Shown here piece by piece: positions 10,587 through 22,926 of a DNA stretch of 64,000 nucleotides. The notes beneath the pieces are model-generated. The model saw only the letters and a list, made by a program, of their open reading frames with translations, had not been told where the DNA came from and searched no databases. Both the position numbers and the translations under genes were made by a program. Position 1 is the stretch's first letter; every line of letters begins with the position of its first letter. Origin of the DNA: Alentia gelatinosa (taxonomy: Eukaryota > Annelida > Polychaeta > Phyllodocida > Polynoidae); NCBI GenBank assembly GCA_950022655.1, contig OX465580.1, positions 93,390,797 to 93,454,796 on the forward strand, written 5' to 3'.

Positions 10587-12551
10587 ATGCCATGGTTATC
10601 AAGAGAAACTAAGAATAAAATAATACTTAAAAGGAAGCTTTGCCACCAAAATGTGATCACAAAAAGCGATATGCAAAGAGCCGTGGACATAAAGGAAATT
10701 AGGAAACTAAGCTATGACATAAAAAAACTATTGATTATGGATAAAAGACTCTATATTCATGAACAGTTGTTAATGCATGCTAGTGACCCACGAGAGTATT
10801 GGAGAGTAAACAAAATAATAAAGCTGCAAGGAGAGCCCATTTATGTTTGTTTTTCCCAAAACGGGGGAGAAGTACTTAGCCTTGACAAATGTGCGACTTT
10901 TGCGAATAATTATTTTAGTACAATAGGGCAAGAACTTAATGAAAAACTCTCGAACAGATATATTTCAAATTATACAACGAGGGAAAATACGGATGGATTT
11001 AATATTATGGAAATCACAGTAGCAGAAGTTCAAAAACTAATTATGAATATATAAGAGTATAAATCATCAGGCATTGAAGGCTTAAAATGTTCAGTGTTAA
11101 AGTCAACTCTCGCTGATAACGTGGAACTGTTCATAAGATTATTAAACAAGTCTGTAACAGATGGCAGCTTCCCACAGTTATGGAAGGAGGGTCGCATAGC
11201 ACCTCTTCCAAAGCAGGGAGATCCGCAGATGATATCGAACTGGAGACCTGTGTGCGTATTACCCGTCCCGGGCAAGCTGCTCGAACGGGTTGTACACACA
11301 CAACTATATGAATATTTAGAATATAATAATTATTTTAGTCCAAATCAATTCGGGTTTCACAAACTTAGAAGTACGGGCGGGGCGGTTTTTAAATTAACAC
11401 AAATTCTGTTAAAGAATGAAAACGAAAACCTTTTTTCAATAGCACTTTATGTAGATATAAAAAAGCCGTTCGATTGCGTAGATCACTCCCTTTTACTTTT
11501 TAAGCTGTCGGAAACTGGAATCTGCCGTACCTTATTGAACTGGTTTAAATCATATCTTTCAAATCGGAAATTCTTTACTTACTACGGTAATTCAAAGTCG
11601 AGCCTGGAAAATGTTGAGTATGGCATACCTGAGGGTTCCATACTGGACCCTCTGTTATTTCTCATATACGTGAATGATTTATCGTTATCGGAGGAGACTG
11701 CAAAATGTTTGATGTATGCAGACGACCTGGTCTTGATAACAAGTGATAGGGATATTAGCGTTGCAGAGGTAAAAATGCAAATGGCTATTAACGAACTGGA
11801 ACTCTGGTATGCATCAAATCGGTTGACTATTAATGCAGACAAAACAAGAGCGGTTTACCATGCTTCGCGAAACAAACTTAAAAGATTAAATAAGGGAAGG
11901 CTATTTTTAAACGACACTTTGATACATACGTGTGAAGAGATGAGGTATCTCAGAGCAATTATCGATGGGCCTCTAACTTTCGAAAAACATGCAGATCTAC
12001 TCGCAAAAAAACTAAATGACAAATTAGTAACCTTCGCCAAGATCAGAAAATTACTCGATCTAAAAACTGCCCAAAAAATTGCAAAGACTTGCCTCTTGTC
12101 CTACAAAGACCATTGTGCCTTTTTGTTGGTAGGAACTGCTGAAAAAACCCAGAGGAAAGTGATAAGACCGATACTAAGATCACTGCGTATTGTACTGGGC
12201 AGATTGGCCATCAAAAATGATATGTATATAAGTAACAGAGAATTATTGTCCATATGCAACGAAATGGACATAAAAGATCGTAGAATGGTACTCTTATTAG
12301 GAATAATAAAGTCCATGGTTAGGACAAACCTGCTAGAGAAAGAAACGGAAACAAATTTTAAAAATACAAGAAGTACCTTGAAAAACAATGTACCCTTGAA
12401 AAGACCAAGAACTGAAAAATTTCGAAAGAGTTTTGTGTATCAAGGTGTGAATATCTGGAATAACCTATGCAAGGAGGCACAAACTACTATGTCAAAAAAG
12501 ATATTTGAAACCAAAATTCTTAAAAAAATCGATGTATGGGCTACTAAATAA
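10587..12551 (+). pseudogene. LINE ORF2 reverse transcriptase and C-terminus
   Basis: In one frame, interrupted by a stop at 11052-11054. RT blocks visible are NWRPVCVLPV, GFHKLRSTGGA, ALYVDIKKPFDCVDH, YGIPEGSILDPLLF (usually GVPQGSILGPLLF), MYADDLVLI (catalytic YADD), LTINADKTRAV and thumb-region sequence, then a C-terminal region ending KKIDVWATK before TAA at 12549-12551. The changed residues in the GVPQGS block, besides the stop, point to decay. Length fits a CR1/Jockey-type ORF2. Confidence 0.8.
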
Positions 12552-12909
12552 TGTCTAGATATTCTCCTTCGAGAATAAAGCGAGTGGATAAGTAAAAGGT
12601 ATATATACACTGGAGACACAAACAGTAATTGTATAGATCTATTAAAAGTATATAAAGAAGAAACCGAACTAATCACTGGCTGTAATTACTTTATTACTCT
12701 TCATGTACATAAATTCCTGCTTTTGACGATGGGTTATCTGAAGACCAGTGATGTCACTATATATCTGAAAACAACATATGTATATTTTCCATCATATTTG
12801 TGCTGACCTGTTCCTGTGTGCTGTTTGTTATCAAGTTGTGCGGAAGAACGATGTAATCGCGTCGAACACAATGTTGAATAAAAAAAAAATTAAAAAAAAA
12901 AAGAAAAAA
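12552..12909 (+). other. LINE 3' UTR and A-rich tail
   Basis: Untranslated sequence after ORF2, ending in an A-rich stretch (12875-12909, runs of A broken by single T and G). This marks the 3' end of a target-primed insertion. The next base belongs to a different LINE. Confidence 0.7.
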
Positions 12910-13953
12910 AGTGTGATCTCTTCTCTGTATGGTCTCGACATTGCTATGCAGAACCTTCGACCGAGACTTAAAGCATCAGGGATCCCAAACGTCAGAACAA
13001 TGGTTCTAAAAGACTTATTACTTCTAATAGTCCCCCAAATGGTCCACCTCTATCTCGATTGATACCGGAAGTTTCCCAGTTCCGTGGAAAACTGCGACCA
13101 TCACCCCGATTCCTAAGAGTGGCAAAACCACCAACGTCTCTAATTGGAGACCGATTTCCATCCTTCAGGCACAGGCGGAGGTAGCTGAAAAGTTAAAGCA
13201 TTGTCATTTGTCAAAAATATTCGACGAGGGCTCAGCCATCAGTCCATTTCAATTTGGATACAGACCTGGACTCAGTACTCTTGACGCGATTACCAGCTTG
13301 ATTGACGACCTATATGCATCCAGGGATGCAGGCCTATATACAGCGGCAATTTATGTCGACTACCGCAAGGCTTTCGACTGTGTACACCACGGTTTGTTGA
13401 TTGAAAAGCTGAGTAAAGAGGAAATAAGTTACCAAAACCTATGCTGGATAAATTCTTATCTAAAATCCCGAAAGCAACGTTGTCGTTTCGGAGAAAGTTT
13501 TTCGGAATGGGAGGATGTAACGTACGGTGTGCCTCAGGGCTCTGTCCTGGGGCCACTGTTGTGCAAAATCGTGCACTACGAATATGCCTAAGAGCTGACC
13601 TAAGAAAATACTCTGTAGACGAACTCCACGGCATGACCGGTGTTGATAAACTATCAGTCAGGAGAGAAGAGCTACATGTAACTTATATTAGAAAATTAGC
13701 AAAAGAAAAGGGTCTAACCGCCCACAAACCGAATCCAGAGTATGATTTGGATAACGAAACCAAAGGGAGAGTGACCAGATCTGCTACAAAAGGATTGTTC
13801 AATCTGCCGAGGCCAAAAACTGAAATGCTCAAGAAGAGTCCCACCTACAGAGGGAAAGCCACATGTAATAGCCTGCCAACAGAAATAAAATACTCAGATA
13901 CTAAGAAAAGTTTTAAAACACTAGTTAGAAAACACTTAAAGCAACAATACTGA
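12910..13953 (+). pseudogene. Second LINE: internally deleted ORF2 fragment
   Basis: Begins inside an ORF2 and runs through RT sequence: ATITPIPKSGKTTNVSNWRP in one frame, FQFGYRPGLSTLDAI, IYVDYRKAFDCVHH and YGVPQGSVLGPLL (13208-13560). It then jumps directly to the C-terminal region (VQNRALRICLRADLRKYS, RKLAKEKG, to HLKQQY, stop at 13951-13953). The segment with the catalytic YADD is missing at about 13560. Stops and frame changes occur before 13208. Closest in style to CR1-type ORF2, distinct from the LINE to its left. Confidence 0.75.
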
Positions 13954-16900
13954 CTTGGTGACTACATAACAGGGAGGGAATATCATCATGCCCGGAGGAC
14001 TGGTGTATACCAGAAAAAGAAATTAAAAGATATAAGGAAAGGTGCAGGATGGAGGGACAGGGTTATAATAGCAGGGAAATCTCCTATGTATTGGGAATAT
14101 ATTTTCTTTCTTTTGTTATTATTTAAATCTTCTTGACATTGTAAATATTGGTGGTGGGATGTAGTAATGTTATGAGTAATTTATCTCCTATTGTTGATGA
14201 AATGTTTTATGTATATTTCGTGGTAATCATAATTCTATTTATGAAAGATCTAGATGTATTTAAGGTGAAGGGTTAAAAGTTATCACATGTAAAACAATAT
14301 ACATATATACAGACAACTATACTTGTTGGCTTGCGGCCCAAAAGAAACCATGTATTTCTATGCCAATGGTAGGTGGAAGACCGCGACGGATGTATGCGAA
14401 CTTATCCAAACTGAATAAAAAAGAATATATAAAAAAATATCCTTCAGCTTGTCTTCACTGTCAAACCAAAATTCTTAGCTACTTACGAAGTAAAGGTCAC
14501 CACTGCCACCTGTAATGCAGGCGTCTGTGGAACGAATCATTTTCCTACAATCAGCACATAACAGTAGTGCACCTGTTTGGAAAAGCTGGTCACATCCAGA
14601 TGATCAAGAAAGGTGATCATAGATTTCATGTTTACACGTACCTTTGAGGTATAATACCACTAATATTGTTTTTTTGGTCACTTTCTATATTAAGCCATAT
14701 ACCCAGTTATCTTTTCTTTGCATCGTTTCCTATTGTAGAATATCGAGTTCTTGACTTTATGCGATCAGGGTTGCTACCTCTATCATATTAACACGACCCA
14801 AAAGCCCGTGTGTTTACTTTTATATATTTCTTACATCATAAATCAGTGTAAACACGTTTTGACCCTACCAACTAATATGTTTATGTGCTTTAAGTTCGTT
14901 ATTTAGATAAACTTACTATGGTATATGTTATGTGCCCGCTCTCCATTGAGTAAAGATATATTCTTGCGATTCTTTGGCTACGGGGGTGGATGTCGAAGAC
15001 CAAAGTGACCTATTCCGTTTGAAGACCCTCACAGAAATCGAACTACTTGGCTGATTTCAAATGGTGTCGATTTGTATATTTACGGAGATGGTCGATTCAT
15101 TTCACCTGCTATCAACATCCTAGATATAATACTGTTCTGTGTTCAGTCGTATTCACATTGAGAAAGGTGAAAGTGACAATCGAAATCAAATAGTAGGAAG
15201 ATAGCATAGCCATTTCAAACAGGACTGATTCAACTAATACATGTACTCTGAATAGGAATACGTGTTTAAAAGGTTAATCGGATAGAAATAATGCATAATT
15301 TGCAGCAAAAAGTGTTCTTAACACTATAATGAAACATTGAAAACATCATGGACCAAAACCATGCAGTGCAATGTCATCAGTATTGATATGTTATACAACA
15401 TATATATCTATGATATAATTTATAATTTGCAAGCAATATCACGCTTAACTGATTATACTGCATTATGTCATTTTGCATATTCTTAATATGAAGTAAGCAG
15501 ATCTTTGTTTATTCCGTTACCGGTACTTCATCAAGTTTGGCATTCAGTAATAAATCTTCCTAGCCCTCATCATTGCACAGCTCACCTTTTTTCTTCTTTG
15601 AGGTGACTTTTGGCATGGCAATGTCTTATGAATACTATCAAGAGACGTCACGAGTTTGAGCCTGAGTTTATTTATGCCACGCATTTTGTTGGCTCCATAA
15701 TTTCACGAGTCGAAGACGAGTGACATTACGGAGCCAACAAAATGAATCATTATACGCCCATGTTTATGTTGGATTGATTCATATTCTAGCTTCTCGTCAG
15801 ACAGCGTGATACAGGAGGTACATGTCTGTCGATAATCTCCATGCTTTTTCAGAAAATGTAGTTACTGAGATCCCGAAAGGAAATATTGTGCTATCCTTGT
15901 GTAATTTACACAAAGGAGATGAGGGGATGTGGGTGTTAGTAAATGTGTACAGGTCCTTCATAATGTTACGTGTCTTAAGGTACTGCAGCTTTCAGACATC
16001 TTCATGATTTACCCTATTATTAGTCATATTCCCCAGCTGCTCTTCTCGGCGCCGACAGTCAGTCATACACCTACACCACGTCATCACTCTGTTGTTTAAA
16101 TTTGCTCTTTCAGCCTATTGGCGTTGAATGTAGCATCCAACGGTTGGTGCAGTCTGTTCTGTGGAAATATCTACGGTGTAGCTTCTACGTTGAAAGGTGT
16201 ATCAACACAACCTAATCAACACGTGAGGCTCCAGGCGTTCACTCTAAGCGAAGGAACAGCGAGAAGTCCTGTCGACCCGCTGTGGACTCAACCTTATATA
16301 GTGGTTGAGTTACGTAATGTGGGCGAGCCCGTAGCATTTGCATACCGCGGGTGCGCCGGCTTTACCGCACAGCAGGGATTGGTCTTTGCGCCACCTAGCG
16401 TAAAGTAAAACAGACACTGCACGACTACCCTGACCCCTACAGTAGCAATAGCAGGCCTTGGGATAGTTCTTTTTCGTTATCCATTTGTTAGGTGGTAGGA
16501 ATGTACCTTCCACAGCTCTTGACGCACAGTACATGTTTTGATCATTGGGTAGTTTTCAAAGCGTTAAGTACGATGGTGTAGGGAGAAGGCTGATTTATCA
16601 TAGATATTCTACTACCGCGCAGGGACACGTCTGACGCAAATCATTATCGCAGAACCGTCGTATTGTAGCCCTGGGAGGTGCTCTTAAATCTAAGAATGAC
16701 ATAAGTGGCTGTGCGACTACGGTGAGTAACCAAGGTCTGAGTGCCAGTCCGTTTTCTAAATGTGTCCCTCATTATATTGTATCTTCTGCGGTTTGTATTG
16801 TTTACTTTTTTCCTACCATAGTAGAAAACATTTTGTTATGAAGGATAGAACCCACCTAGCAACGGACCTATAAAAGGTAGAATTTTGACTTTTTCAAAAT

Positions 16901-18290
16901 CTTGAAATAAAGATATTTTCATGATTGTCTTGTATTACTGTCCTCCAGAAAGACGGATCCCTTTTTGCAACATTTTTATTATCGAGTTTATTGATATTCC
17001 TGCCCGTAGGAAACCAAAACCGAAAGCTACAAATATTTATGAATTGTCTTACAAGGGCAAATTGAAGCAAATCAATAGTGACTGTCGACCTCGTTGATTG
17101 AACTTGATGTTTTGGCATATATGCGCTATCTAGACTGTATCACGTGAACAGCCCATGTTAGATAACTTGATTTCTAGGTGTAACGTAATCTAACGCATTA
17201 CGGAGGGTTTATGAAACGTCTCTGAACTCACGGCCAGATAATTGCTTTCAGCCTCTCATCCAATCAGAATGCGTTATTTTTTCAAATTACGTCATATTAA
17301 GGTCCAGTAAGCATGCCGGCCCAAGGTTCAAATCATGCCGTAGGTCGGAGCACGCATCACCCCCTCATTAGCCGTGCGTAACAACCTTGAATTCGTACAT
17401 AGGTAAAAATAAAAGCTACCACACCGACGCCGTCAATCGTGGAATCAATTAAAAAGGCCAATTAAGCCTAATGCCCATTCCACTGGGAATAAAGAAGGTG
17501 CTCATGCAATTGTGCACGAAAGCCACAAAACAATGAGTATCAAATGATCATGCGAACACAATAAATGACATATAATCCTGGCTACACTCTCCTCATTAAC
17601 GGGTTCCTGACTATCAACATATTATGAGGCGGCTGCAGAAAACCTTGGTGGTGAGGCACGTGGGTGAGGTAAGCCATGTGAGGTAGATGAAAATACTGCA
17701 TTCGACTCCTAAGTAATATCTGTAACACCGATAATTCCCTGACCCGATATTCGATATCTTTTTATTTCGTTTTATGCTTCCCATGCATTTACATTTTTAT
17801 GTTTCTTGTCCAGTGTTTGTTACTTTGCTGAGATGTCACCGTTGTGGTGAATAGAATGCTGTTGTTGGGTATGTAAAAACGTATTTTGATATTTAGGTAA
17901 ATTTACTGATGCTACGATGATATGTATTTCATTATTTATTGACATGGATAACCTATGGTGATATGAGTTAAATACATTAAATGTTATGTGGATCTGGTTA
18001 AGATGGAGGGGCTAGTGATGGTTAGATATAGTAAGCAGGATAGACATAAACAACGGATTTAGACTGTGTTATCCAAGGAATGGTGCTTAAGATACTTTAT
18101 GAGCGATTATTCAAAATATTTTGTAAATAATGCTGTAAACTATTATATAAGACGGTACCTGACTGAAAGTTACAAGTACCCTATGGCTATATTTAAGCAG
18201 TTTGAACTTTTTGAAAACTTACGTCTGTATCTAGGAGCCTGCTTTATAATCTAGGATCTAGAAGCTCCGGCCTGTGTATAACACATTGTC
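13954..18290. other. Gene-free stretch with inverted repeats
   Basis: No coding region, RNA gene or recognisable transposon was found on either strand; the longest open frames are short and without known motifs. An inverted repeat at 15682-15744 and a short sequence at about 17226-17300 (CAATCAGAATGCGTTATTTT) resembling one near 18330 are the only structures noted. It may be unique host intergenic DNA. Confidence 0.5.
15682..15744. repeat. 15-bp inverted repeat (hairpin)
   Basis: CATTTTGTTGGCTCC at 15682-15696 is the exact reverse complement of 15730-15744, with a 33-base loop. The loop holds two ACGAGT motifs. It could be the core of a small palindromic element. No flanking duplication could be assigned. 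Confidence 0.75.
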
Positions 18291-18357
18291 AAACTTGTGA
18301 ATTTTCCGCCCAGCCGGGTGCTTCGGCCTCTCGACCAATCAGATTGCGTTATTTTTC

Positions 18358-18420
18358 GAAGCACTCCGTATGTCGTTCAAAGCACTCTGTATGTCAGTCA
18401 AAGCACTCCGTATGTCAATT
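18358..18420 (+). repeat. Three tandem copies of a ~21-bp unit
   Basis: The unit AAGCACTCCGTATGTC plus a 4-5 base linker occurs three times in a row with one or two changes. It sits just left of the long inverted repeat and shares the word CGTATG with it and with the CGTATGCGACATACG palindrome near 18750. Confidence 0.8.
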
Positions 18421-18443
18421 CCAAAGGCGATGCATACTATCGT

Positions 18444-18565
18444 AAAACCTTATTCGTTTTAATCTGGGCTCCCGTATGCGACTCCTGGAGTTTTGGCTCC
18501 GGATATCACTACACCAAACTCCAGGAGTCGCATACAGGAGCCCAGATTAAAACGAATAAGGTTTT
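18444..18565. repeat. Long, nearly perfect inverted repeat (50-bp arms)
   Basis: Arms 18444-18493 and 18516-18565 are reverse complements at 49 of 50 positions, with a 22-base loop. Transcribed from either strand it would form a 50-bp hairpin RNA. It could be a fold-back element, a small-RNA precursor or a recent inverted duplication. No open reading frame of interest runs through it. Confidence 0.9.
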
Positions 18566-18599
18566 GATTTTATCCTACCCCCTGTGAACGATATTTTTA

Positions 18600-20124
18600 T
18601 GTGAGGATAATATAAAAAAAACACGATAAAAACTTTCTGAAGTCCTCCATATAGCTCTCCTTGCTGCTCTTAAGGCACTTGGAACTACTTTCAGCTGCTG
18701 ATCTCTGATTGGTCCATTTTTTGTACGCTCCTAGGAGCGATTTTTTATCCGTATGCGACATACGGGCGCATACGGAAAGTCAATGTTAAGCCTATGGGAT
18801 TTTATATTAGGGCTAGGATAATAAGCTAAACGGAGTACCTTTGGTGTATGGTATTATTACTATACCCCGAGGAGCAGTCAGTAATCGTACTGAATTTGAG
18901 CACAGGTATATAATAATATCTAATAATAAGTTCCATCCATTGTAGACGCTATTATAATACACCTATGTGGGCAACGACACAAAATTGTGTAATTTGTTTT
19001 TTTAGAGAAAAAAAGTTCAAATGATTTCTATTGGTGGAATCCGATAGAGAAATGTCTCCAGTATACCTACCTAAATTTCCCTTATCCTTTCTAATACGGT
19101 TGTCTAAGGAAAACTTTCTGAAGAAAAGGTTCTCAGAGCACATGTATTACCCATCACATTTTGGCCTAGCAATCAATGGTTGACTACATTCAAATATCCG
19201 TAGCATATAGCTGTCATTTTCCGACAGCTATATTGCAAAGGCAAATGGTCTTACGATAAAACCACTTTTGATGGATTCCTCCTATTACATTTCACAAAAT
19301 TCCCATATTCTTTAGAACAATACTGCTATTCCTGACATTAAATCTATCATTCTATTATCAGAACAGATAAAAAAACTATGGTTATACTATAATTGTATTG
19401 CAAGAATCAGATGCATGTCAGTCTGCTAATAAGCTATGAAATGTGAAGAATCTAGTGTTTTTTTTTTTTTTAAATTGAGGAAGCTCTTTCTTTATTTCAC
19501 TAATAGTACATACATTCATTATTTCTTGATTGTATAAACATATTAGCATGGTCTTGATAAACATGCTAATATCTACATTCATTTTTTCCTGTGTGCGTAG
19601 TCATGATTTTCAATCTTAACAAACATTTTAAATCATATATGAAGTATAGAGTTCAGCACCAACCATAGATTGTCATCATAGCATTGTCCTTAAGCTATGG
19701 ATATAGGAACATCTTGCTTAGTAATACCATAATATTTCAAACACAATTTGACTCTTATACGGCAGGTTGCTCTTTTTTCCCCTCTCCTTTTTTCCCTTTC
19801 CCTCTTTGTCTTCCCCTCATCTTAGTTTCCGTTTCACCTTATATTAGTTAACAGAATTCGTCATACAACAAACAACCATAGGAATATCCAAACATTGGAA
19901 ACATCTTTGTTTTGAAAGATATATACTGAGCAATACAACCCCTTGTAATATGAAACCACAATGTTCTTTTTTATTTATTTTTTTTATTTGCAGAGACAGT
20001 TCTACAGAAGTAGATCTTCCACTGTCAGACATATACTTACAGAGACACAATATTAAAAACGTAACAATGATGAAATGATGATACCAAAAACCAGCTGCAT
20101 ACCCGTTACAATATCACTTTACCC
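18600..20124. other. Gene-free stretch
   Basis: No gene recognised. It contains a small hairpin (ATATTAGCATG at 19540-19550 against 19562-19572) and a polypyrimidine tract at about 19770-19830. Otherwise nothing seen. Confidence 0.5.
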
Positions 20125-21410
20125 TAGCCTTATCAAACTTGTTTCCAATCATACACAGAATATTTGTTCTTGACGCATATTTTGAACTCCTTGACACTAG
20201 CAGATTTCTGTTCAAGCTCATCTAGGGCATTCCATAATGATATACCTCGGTACCACGGAGACTTGAAGTACAGTCCTGTCTTAATGCGAGGTTATATAAA
20301 TTTAATCTTACTAGCGGTTCTAGTATGCCTTTTACTAGGTAATACTAATTTCGAATTTTTTGTCTGCATATATACATTGTTGTTAATAACTGAATATTTC
20401 TTCTTGCTTCTAGTCGGTCAACTCCGAGATTTTCGTGTAAATCCAACGCTCTCTGCCTAGTGGCTCTAGTGTATTGCACCACCTTTAGCGCCCTATTCTG
20501 CAACTTTTGTAAAGCATTTCAATCGTTTTGTCTAGCTCCTCCATGAAGGAAACTACAATATTCAAGGGTCGGCCTGATGATTACTTTGTCTATTTTGCAG
20601 GCGACAGATCAAGAGATGGAACTACTCACCTTATTAAGTTTGAAGATTCTCGTGTTACAGTTGCGGATAACCATATTGACATGCTTGTCTAGCTTTAACT
20701 CACTATCTATCACTACTCCTAAATATTGATACTTTCTGACCTCAGATAATTCTGTACCGTTACATTCCAGGTTTAACGTTGGTAAGTATTTCAAGCGTCT
20801 ACCCGAAGACACCCATGATGTTTGGGTCTTCCGAGCGTTTAGAGTCATACCATTCTTTAGACACCAGGCTACAATCTGATCAAGCGAGTCTTGCAGTGAC
20901 TGTTTTGTGAAGTCCCCTCTTATGTCAGTACAATACAGGACTAAGTCGTCGGCATATTGTATTTTTTCCCCATTAGTAACGTTCTCACACATGTCGTTGA
21001 CAAATATTATAAACATCAGAGGGCCCAACACAGACCCCTGCGGTGCACCAAACTTTATGTCACAAGCTTCAGACGTTTTGTTATTCACCTTGACTTTTTG
21101 TGTTTGATCGGTCAGATAATCTTGCAACCAGCAATAAAGATTTTCAGGCAATTCTAGGTAATTTTTCATTTTAGATAGCAATAGTTCATGTGGGACTGAA
21201 TCAAATATTTACTTCAAGTCAACGTGCCCTATAGCAGTGACTAGCCCATTATTTCTGTTTTCATATAAGTCTGCCGTAAACTTGAAAATAGCATCTGATG
21301 TTCCAAGGTTTTTTCAAATCCAAATTGATCCTCCTTGATCGTAACATTTACCTCTAATGCTTGATCGATTTGTTAGTGAACTAGTTGCAATTCATTTTGT
21401 CATCTATATA
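20125..21410 (-). pseudogene. Minus-strand LINE fragment (RT and C-terminus)
   Basis: Read on the minus strand, it enters within the RT with QFGFEKTLGTSDAIF, then FDSVPHELLLSKM (a stop, TAA, precedes FDS near 21212), FGAPQGSVLGPLMFIIF, IQYADDLVLYC (catalytic YADD), MTLNARKTQTSWV and YQYLGVVIDSELKLDKHV. The open part is 20609-21181. After a frame change the C-terminus continues (LEYCSFLHGG, LQKLQNRALKVVQYTRATR) towards 20130. There is no endonuclease part, so it is 5'-truncated. Similar in style to CR1/Jockey LINEs but different from the one at 6-13 kb. Confidence 0.75.
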
Positions 21411-21825
21411 CATTTCGTACCAAATTTTCCCTCCAGGATGGGTACAAATCTGAACTATAAAAGAAGAAAATGTCATTATGTATACAAGTAATTCAGAAGA
21501 TAACAGATTATAGTTTGTATGCATATAATGTGATCCACCCTTTCATTCTCCTAATATTGTTACCCAGTAATTTGGTAAATTACTGTGAATATACCCTGCA
21601 AAAGATCCAGAGAATCTGGAATTATCCCACATACCAGGATAGGTCTTGATTACAGAAAAGACAGAAAAGCATATAAAGGGGCACAAATAACAGTATAACA
21701 GGACATACAAAACAGGACTATCACATTTTTGTATGAGCAATACAACCCCCACTGAAGGTGACAGAGTAATAAAATATGACAGGCCTCCTGAACACTCCAT
21801 AGAAAGAAACCTATATACTATCATG
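21411..21825. other. Gap between LINE fragments; likely L1 3' UTR
   Basis: No coding region. The part next to 21826 lies just 3' of the minus-strand L1-type ORF2 stop and is probably its 3' UTR. Confidence 0.4.
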
Positions 21826-22011
21826 TTATGCAATGTTGTGAGCTACCTTTTCCGACTTCTTGAATTTGTGAGGAGAATTCTCCACATAGCATAAGTATTT
21901 TTCTATGCACAGTTTCTCTCTAAATTCCAGTACCCAGGCATACAAGGAGAGATTGTTCTCGTGGAATAACCTTTGCCTATAAATTTATATAAAATTTGAG
22001 TTGGATACTAA
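21826..22011 (-). pseudogene. L1-type LINE ORF2 extreme C-terminus (3' of the Gypsy insertion)
   Basis: Minus-strand translation gives IYRQRLFHENNLSLYAW and VLEFREKLCIEKYL, ending at TAA (21826-21828). This resembles the last part of L1/Tx1-type ORF2 proteins and continues the protein interrupted at 38236. The Gypsy element lies between the two parts. A frame change is present next to the insertion point. Confidence 0.6.
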
Positions 22012-22909
22012 TGTGGTGGTCGCCGCCTGTCTAGCAGGTTGGATGACCCCAATCCGGAACGCTAGTTCCAGGCAGGATCCCACCCTACGCACTCTATGTA
22101 GGTTGGTTCGGTTTTCGGTTAGTTTGCACAGACCTAATCACACATAACACAACAACGTCTTTTAATAAACAAGGATGTTTATTAACCCTTTAAGGGCGAA
22201 TGATGCCTTGAGGCATCATCCTGCCCAGGGCGAATGATGCCTCAAAGCATCAACTGGCCCAGGGCGAATGATGCCTTGAGGCATCATTATTCAAAAACTC
22301 ACAAATTCCTTTTTAACAAGGAAATAATAGAGCAATATTAATCAAATTTTAACAGAATGTAGGTCTAACACCACAATTACTATTTCTATTCAAAAGAAAA
22401 AAATATTCAGGATTATGTTTTGTATCATGTGATTAAACATTCAAATTATAAGTTTTAACCATTATGTGCCCATCCCCTAGTGGGACAAACTGCCGCCATC
22501 ACTCGTCCTTAAGGGGGTAGCTCAGCCACAGACACCCGTCCGTAAAGGGTTAATCACTACTTCCCGGACAGATCTGGAAGATCTTTCCCACAAGTACAGT
22601 ACCCTAGCACATGGGTGCTAGGTAGCGCTGGAGAGGCTAATCTAGAAGACTCACCTAACCACCAGGAAGGTTACAAGAACCCGCCTTCAAAGTGAGGGCC
22701 CAAGGGTCTGTTCCGTAGAAGAGACGCGCGAGGACAGCCTGTCGACCTACTGTGAACGCTGAGTATATATACCCAGCATTACGTAATCCCGGTCTCCGCC
22801 GCGCCACTCTCGTGTGTGGCGTTGTCCGGAATCACTACACAGTAAGGATCGGCACGTCGCGCCACCTTCCGTAAAACAAACGAACACTGCTGGATTCCCA
22901 CCCACTACA
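22012..22909 (-). repeat. 3' LTR of the Gypsy element, with a MITE inside
   Basis: Matches the 5' LTR at 37705-38235 almost base for base when the 364-bp MITE plus one TTAA is removed. On the minus strand it starts TGTAGTGGG and ends CACCACA (TG...CA ends). The poly(A) signal AATAAA (minus, 22179-22184) lies next to the MITE and is preserved. Confidence 0.9.
22182..22553. mobile_element. piggyBac-like MITE with TTAA target duplication
   Basis: The 364-bp insert 22186-22549 is bounded by TTAA at 22182-22185 and 22550-22553; the 5' LTR has a single TTAA at this point. The ends are CCCTTTAAGG and, reverse-complemented, CCCTTTACGG, as in piggyBac elements, which always use TTAA. The left third holds three ~37-bp repeats of GGGCGAATGATGCC, each with a GATGCCT-x2-AGGCATC or similar palindrome. 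No coding capacity. The exact empty site in the other LTR makes the boundaries firm. Confidence 0.85.
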
Positions 22910-22926
22910 TTACCCCTCCCAGTTTT
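22910..22926 (-). promoter_or_regulatory. Polypurine tract of the Gypsy element
   Basis: On the minus strand AAAACTGGGAGGGGTAA directly precedes the TG of the 3' LTR. This is where plus-strand DNA synthesis is primed. Position and purine content support it. Confidence 0.7.

Larger units (their letters stand above)
6240..12909 (+). mobile_element. APE-type LINE (CR1/Jockey-like) with an expanded ORF1 region
   Basis: Non-LTR retrotransposon about 6.7 kb long. In order it holds ORF1 with coiled-coil and RRM-like domain, NADAR-like domain, SGNH-hydrolase-like domain, a ~1-kb spacer, ORF2 with apurinic-type endonuclease and reverse transcriptase, a 3' UTR, and an A-rich tail at 12875-12909. It begins right after the DIRS repeat block, without obvious 5' UTR, so the 5' end may be truncated. 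Several frameshifts and stops show it is dead. An SGNH esterase domain in ORF1 is known from CR1-like LINEs and supports that group. Confidence 0.8.

Noticed and set aside
16118..16408. Possible small host protein-coding exon
   Set aside because: Short frame without recognisable motif, no splice context or similarity that could be judged.
22190..22300. CRISPR-like array of short repeats
   Set aside because: Only three imperfect ~37-bp units, no unique equal-length spacers, inside a TTAA-flanked MITE in a eukaryotic LTR.
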